DNA from: UBA2402 sp044371005
GTDB taxonomy: Bacteria > Planctomycetota > Phycisphaerae > Phycisphaerales > UBA1924
Assembly (NCBI GenBank): GCA_044371005.1
Contig: JBILUL010000007.1
Span: forward strand, 9,012-73,011
Direction: 5' to 3'
Length of the DNA stretch: 64,000 nt
Part shown: positions 7,720 through 17,100 of the stretch, piece after piece
Numbering within the stretch: the first letter of the stretch is position 1
Layout: every line of letters starts with the position of its first letter
Program-made: the position numbers and the translations under genes
The notes under the pieces: generated by a model
What the model was told of the DNA's origin: nothing
The model's input: only the letters and a program-made list of their open reading frames with translations
The model's database searches: none

Positions 7720-10700
7720 TCACCTGCGATCCGGGAGATCATCCCTGCCTGGAAAGCCGCGTGATTGGCGGTTGCTTCGCCCGGAGGAACTTGAACTGCT
7801 ACTCGAACTGCCTGAGTTGCTCCCCGAGTCGTTGCGGTCGCTTGAACCACTCCCGCTCCCTGAACCGCTCGAACTGTTGCTGCCCGATCCACTCGAGCTG
7901 CCCGATGCAGGTTCGCTCGATGATTGGCCGCTCCCCGAGCCGTTCCCGGAACTGCTTCCCGAACTGCTGCTGGAACCGCTGCCTGAACTGCTCCCCGAGC
8001 TGTTTCCTGATCCGCTTTCGGAGCCGTCGCCCGAGCCGCCTGCACTGCTGCTGCCCGAACTGCTACTGGAGCTGCTGCCAGAACTGCTTCCAGAGTCGTT
8101 TCCAGAACCACTCCCAGAACCACTGCCCGAACCACTGCCCGAGTTGCTCCCAGACTTCGACCCTGAAGACGAACCGCCGCCCTTTCCGGAACCACCCTTA
8201 CCCGAGCCGCCGCCCTTCCCATCCGGACCTTCCTTGGGCGAACCGCCTCCTGAACCCGAGGTACCATCGCCGGGGTTGTTCTTGTCCGCGTCGCCACCAT
8301 TGCCGTTCTCGTCGGCCTTGCCCTTCTCGTCCTTCTTGCCCTTCTCATCCTTGTTGTCCGAACCGCCACCATCCTTGGGCGCGACATCCTTCGGGTCCGG
8401 GATCGCCTTGTTTCCCGCGTCGTAGGCCTTCTCCGCCGCCTCGACAATCTGCTTGGCCTTGGGTGGGAGGAATGGTTTGACCGCATTGATCAGCTGCTTG
8501 ATGTCCGGGTTGCCACCCGTCGCCATGTCAATCAGACCACCGAATTTCTCCATGCCCGGGACCTTCTTGATCGCTTCGCCCATCTCCTTGAGACCCGCGG
8601 GCATGCTCCCTGCTCCTCCGCCTCCGCCTCCGCCTCCGCCTCCGCCGCCCCCTCCTCCGCCCCCGCCGCCACCGCCACTGCCGCCACTTCCACCTGATCC
8701 GCCCTTCCCATCGCCCGAGGATTTGGCCGGCGCGGCAGGAGCCGCGGCAGCACCATCACCCAGCGACCCGGCCGACGCGCCCGAACAGTTCAACTTGACC
8801 TTGGCACCCACGATGTCCACGCCACCGGCATGAATCTTGATGAAGTTACCGCCGGATTTGAGCGTGATCTCAGGACACTCCAGCACCATCTTGGCGCCGG
8901 CCTTCATGCCCGCATTCGTCGCTGCTTCGACAATGAAGTCCTTCTTGGCGACAAACTTGGTCGTCGCGCCCGATTCGACACTCAGCTCACTCCCGACCTT
9001 CTCCGTCCGATTCACGCCCACGATCAGCGTGTCGTTCATGCCCACGATCCCCACCCGCTTGAGCCCGACCATCGACATCTCAAACAGACCGATCGTCTCG
9101 ACATGCGCAAGGCCCGTCTGAATCGTCTTGGTCACGCCCGTCAGGTAGTTCTCCGAAATCATCACCGACTGGGCACGCATGCCCATCACCGTGTGCGTTT
9201 CGTTGCCATCGACCGAGATCGAGCGGTTGGCCTTGACCTTCACATCCTGGTTGGACCCGACCTCCACCTTCTCGTTGTTGCCCACCTTGCGTTCGCGGTT
9301 GTTCACCACTTCGCGATTTTCATCGTTGAGCACCGTGTCCTTGCGGTTATTCTGCACCAGGTGCACTTCATCCTTCTGGGCTCTGATGAAGAGCTTCTCG
9401 GAGCCGCCCGAGTCGTGCATCGTGATCTCATTGTGCCCGCCGCTGCCTCCCAGACTCTGCGACCGCATCGTCATCTGCATCGCCGATTCCATCGCATTGC
9501 GAGGATTCACCTCGCCCTTGGCGCTGTCACGCCCTGCAGCCGAAACCGGCGGCATGCTGTCGGCGTTGTACACCCTGCCCGTGATGATCGGCCTGTCCGG
9601 ATCAGCCTCCAGGAACTCAACGATCATCTCCTGGCCGATGCGAGGAATCTGAATGCCGCCCCAGCCCTTGCCCGCCCAGGGCTGGCTCACCCGCACCCAG
9701 CACGATGAATGCTCATCGCTCTTCCCGTAACGATCCCAGTGGAACTGGAGCTTCACCCGACCGAACTCATCGGTGTAGATTTCCTGCCCCGCAGGACCAA
9801 CCACCATCGCCGTCTGCGGTCCGCGAATCTGGGGCTGCTGTGCCTCCCGCCTGGGACGCACCTGGACCTCCACCGGCAAGGCTTCGAAATCGCACGTGAA
9901 GACGAACTCGTTGTGGCTCTTGTGATCAGCATCGAACGAGCCCGCATCTGCTGAGATCTTCACACGCGTGATCAGGTGCTCTCGATTCTGGTCCTGCCGC
10001 GGGTGGCCCCCAAGGGTCATCCGGGACCCCGCATGCAGCAGTCGCGAGGCCGTTGAACCCTCGATGCGCATGTGCTGCGAGGCTATCTCCTCCATCCGCG
10101 TCCGGACAAGCGAGTCCCCCTCGGCATGGCGGAAGTACGAGCCGGGGTAGTCAAAGACCTCAAGATCGGCCTGTGCGTGCTGGCGAGTCCGCTCGGCCTT
10201 TGCCAGCAGTGAAGTGGAGGGGTTCTTGAAGTCGTAGTCGGTCGCCTGATAGCGGCCCGGCTGCACCTGCGTCCGAAGCCTCCACTCAAAGACCGCCGCG
10301 GGGTCGGACTTTGCCTCCGTCCCGGGAAGATACTTGAGTGTCACGGCCTGGCCGGTTGCGTCGGTCTTGACGGTGTTGCCATCCACAAGCGTCAGCGTGT
10401 GATTTTCCGCCGCGTGGCTGAAGAAGTAGTAGATGCCCTCGTGCTCCAGCAGTCGCTGGACGAAATTGAAATCCGTCTCCCGGTACTGCACCTTGTATTC
10501 ATGCTGCGGATACTTGCGCATCACGCGGCTGACCATGTCGCACCCGGGTGATTCCTTCATCACCGTCGAGACGATCGAGAGCACCGATTCATTCTGAAAG
10601 ATACGGCAATCCGACGTGCGCGTCATGAACCAGGTCCAGGGCACGATCACGGCCATGTACCCGGCGAGCCCCCCACGCATCGCACTGGTCTGCTCGAACT

Positions 10701-11034
10701 GGGCGATGTAGCCCGAGAAAAAGCGGATGGACCCGTCCGGAGCATTCAGCCGAATCGCCACCTTCTGCCCAAGTACCTTCAATGGATCGATGGAGTGGTT
10801 CTCGCTGCGGAGCTTCGCGACACACTCAAAGGGCCTGCCCAGCTCTTCGGTCCAGGTGAAACTCCGCAGCAGGAGCGCATCAGCTTCCTGTCCGCCCACC
10901 GAGATGGCGATGGGCCGGTCCGACTGCGTCCAGACGCCGGCGTCGGATGCAGTCGTCCGGGGTGTCTCGCTGCGAGCCGAGGATTTGCCCGACTGACCCG
11001 CTGCCGCCGACTTGCCCTTGTTCTTGCCCTGCAT
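7720..11034 (-). CDS. vgrG: VgrG spike protein with long Gly/Ser-rich C-terminal tail
   Basis: 1104 residues from the ATG at 11034, which has TGAGGAG seven bases upstream; a longer frame to 11091 lacks support. Residues from about 35 to 560 match VgrG/Rhs gp27- and gp5-like domains (LLLRSFTWTEELGRPFECVA, EYKVQYRETDFNFVQRLLEHEG, SSCWVRVSQPWAGKGWGGI). The needle part follows (repeats NNREVVNNRERKVGNNEKV) and ends near residue 760. VgrG trimers form the T6SS puncturing spike. Unusual: a run of 21 Gly (787-807), then a helical segment with a KxxPGMEKFGGLIDMATGG stretch, then a charged Lys/Asp/Glu segment and about 150 residues of Ser/Gly dipeptides, ending RNDSGSNSGS...RQSRGFPGRDDLPDRR. The family is usually 600-750 residues. 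The helical piece could be cargo or an adaptor for the downstream PAAR effector. Confidence 0.93.
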   Translation of the reverse strand: MQGKNKGKSAAAGQSGKSSARSETPRTTASDAGVWTQSDRPIAISVGGQEADALLLRSFTWTEELGRPFECVAKLRSENHSIDPLKVLGQKVAIRLNAPDGSIRFFSGYIAQFEQTSAMRGGLAGYMAVIVPWTWFMTRTSDCRIFQNESVLSIVSTVMKESPGCDMVSRVMRKYPQHEYKVQYRETDFNFVQRLLEHEGIYYFFSHAAENHTLTLVDGNTVKTDATGQAVTLKYLPGTEAKSDPAAVFEWRLRTQVQPGRYQATDYDFKNPSTSLLAKAERTRQHAQADLEVFDYPGSYFRHAEGDSLVRTRMEEIASQHMRIEGSTASRLLHAGSRMTLGGHPRQDQNREHLITRVKISADAGSFDADHKSHNEFVFTCDFEALPVEVQVRPRREAQQPQIRGPQTAMVVGPAGQEIYTDEFGRVKLQFHWDRYGKSDEHSSCWVRVSQPWAGKGWGGIQIPRIGQEMIVEFLEADPDRPIITGRVYNADSMPPVSAAGRDSAKGEVNPRNAMESAMQMTMRSQSLGGSGGHNEITMHDSGGSEKLFIRAQKDEVHLVQNNRKDTVLNDENREVVNNRERKVGNNEKVEVGSNQDVKVKANRSISVDGNETHTVMGMRAQSVMISENYLTGVTKTIQTGLAHVETIGLFEMSMVGLKRVGIVGMNDTLIVGVNRTEKVGSELSVESGATTKFVAKKDFIVEAATNAGMKAGAKMVLECPEITLKSGGNFIKIHAGGVDIVGAKVKLNCSGASAGSLGDGAAAAPAAPAKSSGDGKGGSGGSGGSGGGGGGGGGGGGGGGGGGGGGAGSMPAGLKEMGEAIKKVPGMEKFGGLIDMATGGNPDIKQLINAVKPFLPPKAKQIVEAAEKAYDAGNKAIPDPKDVAPKDGGGSDNKDEKGKKDEKGKADENGNGGDADKNNPGDGTSGSGGGSPKEGPDGKGGGSGKGGSGKGGGSSSGSKSGSNSGSGSGSGSGSGSGNDSGSSSGSSSSSSSGSSSAGGSGDGSESGSGNSSGSSSGSGSSSSSGSSSGNGSGSGQSSSEPASGSSSGSGSNSSSGSGSGSGSSDRNDSGSNSGSSSSSSSSSGRSNRQSRGFPGRDDLPDRR
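7770..8265 (-). repeat. low-complexity Ser/Gly-coding tract
   Basis: The plus strand shows repeated GAACTGCT, CCCGAACC and GAGCC-like units. Read on the minus strand they encode about 150 residues of Ser-Gly dipeptides with occasional Asn, Asp or Lys, forming the tail of the VgrG. The frame is open and the codons vary, so this is a maintained disordered tail and not a simple microsatellite. Confidence 0.8.
8614..8676 (-). repeat. GGN triplet tract coding 21 consecutive Gly
   Basis: 21 in-frame Gly codons, read as CTCC/GCC triplets on the plus strand. The run separates the VgrG needle from its C-terminal extension. Triplet slippage would change the length without a frameshift. Confidence 0.9.
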
Positions 11035-11168
11035 CTTCACGCTCCTCAATTCAGCCCGATCCCCGGGACCACACGATGAAATCCGAAACACCCGCCAAGC
11101 ACGATGGGACTGGACAAGACTGGCATGCCATCACACGCCGCGATTCGCTCGTCCGAATTCCAAGCCGC

Positions 11169-11711
11169 TCACGAGTCAGCGCCCTTGAGCCGCACCGCCA
11201 GCCACGCCCTGGCACGATTCCAGTCCGATTCAACCGTTCGCAGCGATACACCAAGACACGCCGCAATCTGTTCGTGGGTGTATCCGGCGAAGAACTTCAT
11301 TCCCACCACCTCGGCATGCCGCGGATTGAGCTTGGCCAGTTCATCCATCGCTGCCGAAATCGCTTCGCAGTCCGCCTCATCTCGCCCGATCGCCGCGTCC
11401 GCCTGTTCGATTGGAATGCGGCTGAGCAACCCGCCGCGTTTTCCCGACTTGCGGGCCCGCGCGTGATCCACCAACGCATGACGCAGCACCTGCGCGGCAC
11501 GCCGGAAGAAATGCTCGCGATTCACCGCGACCTCACCCGAGGCCGAAATCCGCAGATATGCCTCATGCACCAGCGCCGTGCCCTGCAGCGTGTGCCCCGC
11601 GGCCTCCCGCTTGAGGAGGAATCGGGCAACGCGGCACAGCTCGTCGTATTCGGACCGCCACGAATCGCCTTCGGACGGCTCCACCATCGGTGATCCACGA
11701 TCCTCGTTCAT
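11169..11711 (-). CDS. ECF-like RNA polymerase sigma factor
   Basis: 180 residues from the ATG at 11711, which has GAGGGA ten bases upstream; the frame is open further but that part is not sigma-like. Region 2 spans about residues 20-88 (LLKREAAGHTLQGTALVHEAY, then REHFFRRAAQVLRHALVDHARARKS). Region 4 spans about 120-172 with a helix-turn-helix (FAGYTHEQIAACLGVSLRTVESDW). This is the ECF-like sigma type (PF07638) that is expanded in Planctomycetota and often encoded beside Ser/Thr kinases. Here a kinase gene lies 2.4 kb upstream on the same strand, with one gene between, and a vgrG lies just downstream. It may direct RNA polymerase to T6SS promoters. No anti-sigma gene is adjacent. Confidence 0.88.
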   Translation of the reverse strand: MNEDRGSPMVEPSEGDSWRSEYDELCRVARFLLKREAAGHTLQGTALVHEAYLRISASGEVAVNREHFFRRAAQVLRHALVDHARARKSGKRGGLLSRIPIEQADAAIGRDEADCEAISAAMDELAKLNPRHAEVVGMKFFAGYTHEQIAACLGVSLRTVESDWNRARAWLAVRLKGADS

Positions 11712-11919
11712 CACGGCTGCTTCCCTCGGCAATTCCATCAAGACCCGCTGCCCGCATCCCTTATGCGCCGCGGCGAACACATCCAGACCGCCCGCGAGGG
11801 CAGGCCCCGGGGACTGATCGTATTCTCGCCTGCTCCCCCGAAACCACCCTGGTCCCGCTGATTCACGGGTACGCGAGCGATCCGGCGAGGCGCCGTGCCG
11901 CCCATCGTGACGCTCCAGA

Positions 11920-13974
11920 CTAGATGCGAGCCTTCGCGGCACTCAGAATCCCGCGAACTTCCGCATTGAGCGAGTGTTCCGCAAGCAGGATCGCCCGGAT
12001 CCGTCGCATGACATCACCGAACAACTCAAGCGATTCATCGAACACGGTGTGCAGAGACTGATCACCGATGCTGCCAAGGTCCGCGTACGCGCTGTACGGG
12101 CCGCGATCCGGGAACATTCTCGCGATGGCGGCCAGAACCCTGTACCACAGATCCGCAGGAATCACACTTGCCAGCGATCCTTCCGATGCCACCGCCGGAT
12201 CAAAGCACTGTTGCGGGCCCAGCTTGGTCGCCCAGTTCTGCTTGCCCGAACCGAACTGCCCGGCGATGCTCTGTACAAGCGAGTCAATGAGCGGCTTGGC
12301 CGGGTCTGGCCTGCCCAGCGTGTTCACGAGATCAAAGAAATCCCGCCTGACCGCCGGCAGATTCGAAGAGGTCCCGCACAGCAAGGTCCGCAGCGCCAGA
12401 ACTCCGAGGCTGTGGAGATCAAACGGGGTCTTCCTGAACGCAATCGTTTCAAAGGAAACGTTTCCGATCTCCTCGCCGACGCCGACCATGACCTGCAGTG
12501 CCTGCTCATGAAGCCGCTGCGCAAACGTGCGAACCGCAATCGACGGTCTGGATTGCGTCAGATCCGCGGGACTGATCACGCTTCCGAAGAGCTCCACCGG
12601 CTGCCGACGCACCGTGCAGTCAATCCTGACCAGATCATTGATCCGAACCAGTGGCGGGTTGTCCGGGTACAACGCCAGTTCGAACGAGTGCTCCACGCCC
12701 CCGCCATCAGCCGCACGCAGCTCCGAACGCTTGAGCACAGAGAGCCTTCCCCGAGCTCTCGAGCCGGCACCCGAGACGTCCGGGCTGTATGCCGCGGCAT
12801 CCATGTCCATGTCACCCGCCCCAAGCTCATCGATGGGCGCGAAGAAGGGCTGGCTTGTCGCGCGAATCGGAAGCCGAACCCCCTTCCCCGGACGGGTCAG
12901 GATCGTTCGGGAAGTCCAGAGCGGCGGAAGATCCGGGTCATGGCCGCCCGTCATCACGCTGAAGCTCGAAAGCCCCAGATTGAACATCGGTGACTGCGCC
13001 ACCGTCACGAAATCCCGGACCGCCGCGATCGCACCGGTCAGCAATCGAAGCTTGAGGTACAGCACCTCAAGGATCTGGCCAAAACGTGAGGTATCCGCCG
13101 AAAGCAACCACCGTCGCGAGCCGATCCGGTCAAAGTCCGCCAGGTACGAGGCGACCTGCGTGGCATCGTCCGATGTTTCGAGCGTCTGACGCGACCGCCC
13201 GGGGAGCTTGGACAGCAGATCGACCATGGTCTCGTAGCCATGTGGCACAAGCTTGCGGACCATCAGACGCCCCGCACCGGGATTGAGCGGGATCTGGTCG
13301 CTGCCCAACGACAGATGCGGTGCTTCGCGGCGGATCTGCTCCACCACGTGTTCATCCGAGTGCTCGAGACAGACAGGCCAGAACGCCGGATCGCCCTCTG
13401 CGGCCGGCGTCCCCAGAACCAGATGACGCTCAATTGAACTCGAATACTTCATCCGCCCGGTTCGATGCAGCAACTCATCGTCACGACACAGGGTCCAGGC
13501 GCGGCCCTTTGCATCCGCTGCCGGCCTGAGCGTGAAGGTGTTTCGGTCAAGATAGGTGGGGGCGGGATTGTGTGTCTCAAAGCCGGTCCGAATCACCGGA
13601 GCCCCTGAGCATCGCTCCATCGCCTCAACCATCAGTTCCCAGCGCCGGTCCAGGAGAGGATTATTCAGATTCTCGAGATAGCGAGGTATCTGCCAGTTGA
13701 GCCGGCTCAGATCCTGGATCCAGATCTCAAGCCAATCGAGCACCTTGCCCGAGATGTCCGTGATGCAGCCCAGATACACCCTGGCGTCAAGCTCCGTGCG
13801 CAGCGAGACCAGCGGCGAGCGGGCGGCGGACATCCCCATCCCGCCTTCCGACAGCGTCGCCACGCAGATCTGCAGTGGCCCCTGTGCCGCAAAGAGCGGC
13901 ACCGCCCGAAAGATCGACTCTGGAAACCGGAACGGCAATCCCCGGTGTAGCAATGTTGCAAGGTCGGCCCGCAC
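11920..13974 (-). CDS. large protein of unknown function in sigma/kinase/T6SS cluster
   Basis: 684 residues starting at a GTG (13974) with TGGAGTG seven bases upstream. I do not recognise a family. The protein is soluble-looking, with no signal peptide or membrane segment. It mixes helical and beta segments: an N-terminal part with SLRTELDARVYLGCITDISG, a central part with PHGYETMVDLLSKLPGRSRQ, a beta-rich part around residue 400-450 (FELALYPDNPPLVRINDLVR) and a helical end (SLELFGDVMRRIRAILLAEH). It lies between the kinase and sigma genes in the same direction, with gaps of 158 and 208 bp. The position suggests a T6SS accessory or regulatory role. This is context only. Confidence 0.75.
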   Translation of the reverse strand: MRADLATLLHRGLPFRFPESIFRAVPLFAAQGPLQICVATLSEGGMGMSAARSPLVSLRTELDARVYLGCITDISGKVLDWLEIWIQDLSRLNWQIPRYLENLNNPLLDRRWELMVEAMERCSGAPVIRTGFETHNPAPTYLDRNTFTLRPAADAKGRAWTLCRDDELLHRTGRMKYSSSIERHLVLGTPAAEGDPAFWPVCLEHSDEHVVEQIRREAPHLSLGSDQIPLNPGAGRLMVRKLVPHGYETMVDLLSKLPGRSRQTLETSDDATQVASYLADFDRIGSRRWLLSADTSRFGQILEVLYLKLRLLTGAIAAVRDFVTVAQSPMFNLGLSSFSVMTGGHDPDLPPLWTSRTILTRPGKGVRLPIRATSQPFFAPIDELGAGDMDMDAAAYSPDVSGAGSRARGRLSVLKRSELRAADGGGVEHSFELALYPDNPPLVRINDLVRIDCTVRRQPVELFGSVISPADLTQSRPSIAVRTFAQRLHEQALQVMVGVGEEIGNVSFETIAFRKTPFDLHSLGVLALRTLLCGTSSNLPAVRRDFFDLVNTLGRPDPAKPLIDSLVQSIAGQFGSGKQNWATKLGPQQCFDPAVASEGSLASVIPADLWYRVLAAIARMFPDRGPYSAYADLGSIGDQSLHTVFDESLELFGDVMRRIRAILLAEHSLNAEVRGILSAAKARI

Positions 13975-14132
13975 GTGTCACTCCAGAAGTGTCCCGATGG
14001 TCAGAACCGACCCCGGTCCATGAGCCCCCTTCCAGTCTCACGGAAGGCAATCACCCGCCAATCATCGCCACCGCGCAGCGGCTCGGGGCGATCCCGAGGG
14101 GGCCGATTCTATGCGCACGCCCGTGTTGGCTG

Positions 14133-17100
14133 CTACCTGTCAAGCATCCGTTCGCAGCGGGCCAGCAACGCCTCAAGTTGCTGTCTGGTTCGGGGGTTGG
14201 TCACCCTCTCCGCACTGATCCTGGCATCAGCGGCCAGTTGGCGTGCACCCGGTCGGTGAAGCCCGGCCTGCGCCATCGCCAGAAAGACCCTGTTGAACGT
14301 CCTTCCAAGTTCGGTCGGTTCAGGGCGTGCAGAAGCGGTCGCCGTATTCAAGACACCCTCCGCCTCCGCGTACCGCCCCATCTGCACGCTCAGCGCCGCG
14401 TACGCAAACGCAATCCGTGACAGCGAGGCACGCCCTGTTGGTGATCGCGCCGCGCTCCACGCCCTGTAGAGCAGGCTCGCCGCGGCCAGATCCCGAGGCG
14501 TTCCCGTCCATGTCACGGCAATCTCGCACAGGTGCGCATCCAGACGCTGCTCAGGTCGCACCGACAAGTCATCATCCTGCACCAGCAGCGCAGCCGCAAT
14601 CCCCCGAGTGATCCCGTCCTCTCCTCCGATCGGATCCGCCAGATACCGCACCGCCGCCGCGACCACTCCGGCCGCGTTTGCCTCTTCCGGTCGGCGGAGC
14701 CCATCCGATTCCGACGCCCACGTCAGTGCCCTGAACGCACACTCCACGCTGCGACTCAGGATCTGCGGGGACCACACCGGCACGTCACCCGGCACGCGCC
14801 GCACCGCCGATGGGACCGGTGCAGGTCCCTTGATTTCGCCATCCGGCCACCACCAAAGTTCCGCCCGCGGACCGCTCGTCGCATACACAAGGGCGCTGCG
14901 TCCTGCCTGTCGCACACAGCGGACCTTGCCCTGATCACTGCTCGGGCCCGCAAGAAGCGAAACGATCGGCGAGTAGCTTTCGCTGAGCCACATATCGGGT
15001 TGAGGACACAGCAGCCGGACCGTGCCCGAACGACTTGCTCCGGCCAGTCGCCCAGAACCTGGCATGAAGGCGATGGACAGCAGACCAGCCAGATCATTGA
15101 AACGCCCACTGGGCCGGGCCTCCAGCCGTGCCCCCGGTTGCACACCCTCCACATCCCAAAGTGATATCCACCCATCGACCGATGCGACCGCCACCCTCGA
15201 ACCATCATCACTGATCGCCAGGCTCCCCTCCCGAAGGTCGTGTGGCTGGTGGAACCTCAATTGGTGGCTTACTTTGCGATCCGCGCCCCACAGCGAGAGC
15301 GTCCCATCAGCCCACAGTGCCGCCACCAAACATCCAGCCGCATCTGCCTTGATGCTCGCGATCCGACCTGTGCCCGAAGCGGGCGAAACCTCGCGGTGGC
15401 TCCCGTCGGAAATCGACAGAATGCCGATCGACCCGCCGGGCGTGCTGTAAATCACCTCGCGGCGATGCGCCAGCATGAGAATCTGACAACCGGCAGGATC
15501 GCCCTCGCCGATGAAGTGCTCTGCCACCACCGTCAAAGCCCCCAGATCAATCACCAGAATCCGCCCGTGCTCCATCAGAACGGCTGCATGGCTTCCGTTG
15601 GCCTCACTCGACACTGAAACAGCAACCGCCCGCGAGGGCAGTGGAATGCGTGCCCAGGGCGAGGACATGCCCGTGCCGACGACCGCGAGGAAGTCCACCC
15701 CCGCACCGCCCGGCACCACAAAAGCCATCACATCATCCCGGGCGTCCCAGCACCGCCAGCCCCGAGGATCGATGTACGTGGATCGAGGCGCATTCCCAAT
15801 GGGCACCATCGCGATCCGACCATCCGCCAGCTGGGCATAGCAGCGGCCCGCCGCCGACACCACAAGACTGGTCGCACCCGAAAGGTCGGGGCATCGCGCC
15901 GTGGCAACGCACGATCCGAGCCCCACGTCATGCTGGCGAAGCGTCCCATCCGCGTCGAGCGCAATCAGGCTTTCTCCATCCGCGATGAACGCGGCAAGCC
16001 GCGGCACCGCCGACTGCAGATGAATCGTCGCCTGCCTCACGGTCGCCACAAATCCAGGTGTGTCCGCCGCGTCAAGCGGCTGGCGAACCTCGAGCGACTC
16101 AATCGCCAGCGAACCGTCAGCCAGCGAACGTGCGATGCGACCGGTTTGCCGCAGCCCGGCGCCCCCCGGCCCGGAGCGCACCCCCACATCCACCGTCAAC
16201 CTCATGCCAAGACGGGCATCCTGAACGCTGCCAAGCTGCTGCCGGATGTCGCCCGCCGCGGCTGCCCACAACTCCGGTGCCACGCCCGCCGAGCCCGCCG
16301 TCACGAACAGGTCCGTCCCATCAACACTTGTCAGTTCCGACACCTCTGTCCCCACGTTCCAAGACACCACTTTCTGTTCGCTCGTGCTCCAGATCTGCAG
16401 GAGCCTGCCGGAGGCCGATTCACTCAACGCCGCGACATAGGCCCCGGTCCACGAGATGGCCGCGGCGAGCACCTTGCCTGACTGCTCGGGCAACTCCACC
16501 ATCCGCGGTTCACGAACTCGCGACCACATGAGTCGTCCACCCCGCACACAGGCAATACCAGCGACGTCACCGTCCAGCCAGGCACGCTCGATCGGTTCGG
16601 GCCCCAGCGACGTTTCACGCGGCGAAGATTCCCCCGTCTGCAAGGTCCACACGCTGCCACCGGCCGTCACCCACGAAACTGCTCCACGGGAAGAAGCCAA
16701 CGCAATCACCGGCGTGGCGTTCGTGTGCACGAATCGGGGTGATCCCGGTTCATCCGGCCAGATCTCGACGCGAGCACCCATGGCACAGGCGATGCCGCCG
16801 CTGCTCCCCTCAACGCTGACCATGTGAACGCCCTGCTCGGCACCCGGGCCAGGGGTCGCGACAATCTGCACGGGCACAGAGAGCTGTGCATCAAGCAGCC
16901 GATACTCGAGGGATGTCCGGTTTGACTCGGCAACCATCGCCATCGTTGCGCGCGCCTGCGATGTCCCGTCGGCATCCAGGTGCCTTGCCACTTCAGACAT
17001 CCGTCCCATGTCCTGGGACTGCGCGACCATCGCCAGCCGATGGCGTGACTGTCGATCCTTGTCGATGATCCGGATGGCCGACCACGCCAGAATGCCGAAG

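Noticed and set aside
7538..8425. Long plus-strand frame rich in Leu, Glu and Pro opposite the VgrG tail
   Set aside because: It is the complement of the Ser/Gly-coding tract. Its simple composition follows directly from that, and the minus strand has a clear VgrG with a ribosome-binding site.
14082..14098. Small hairpin after the kinase stop as a terminator
   Set aside because: Only a 6-bp stem and no U-tract; it is weaker than many chance hairpins in this GC-rich sequence.
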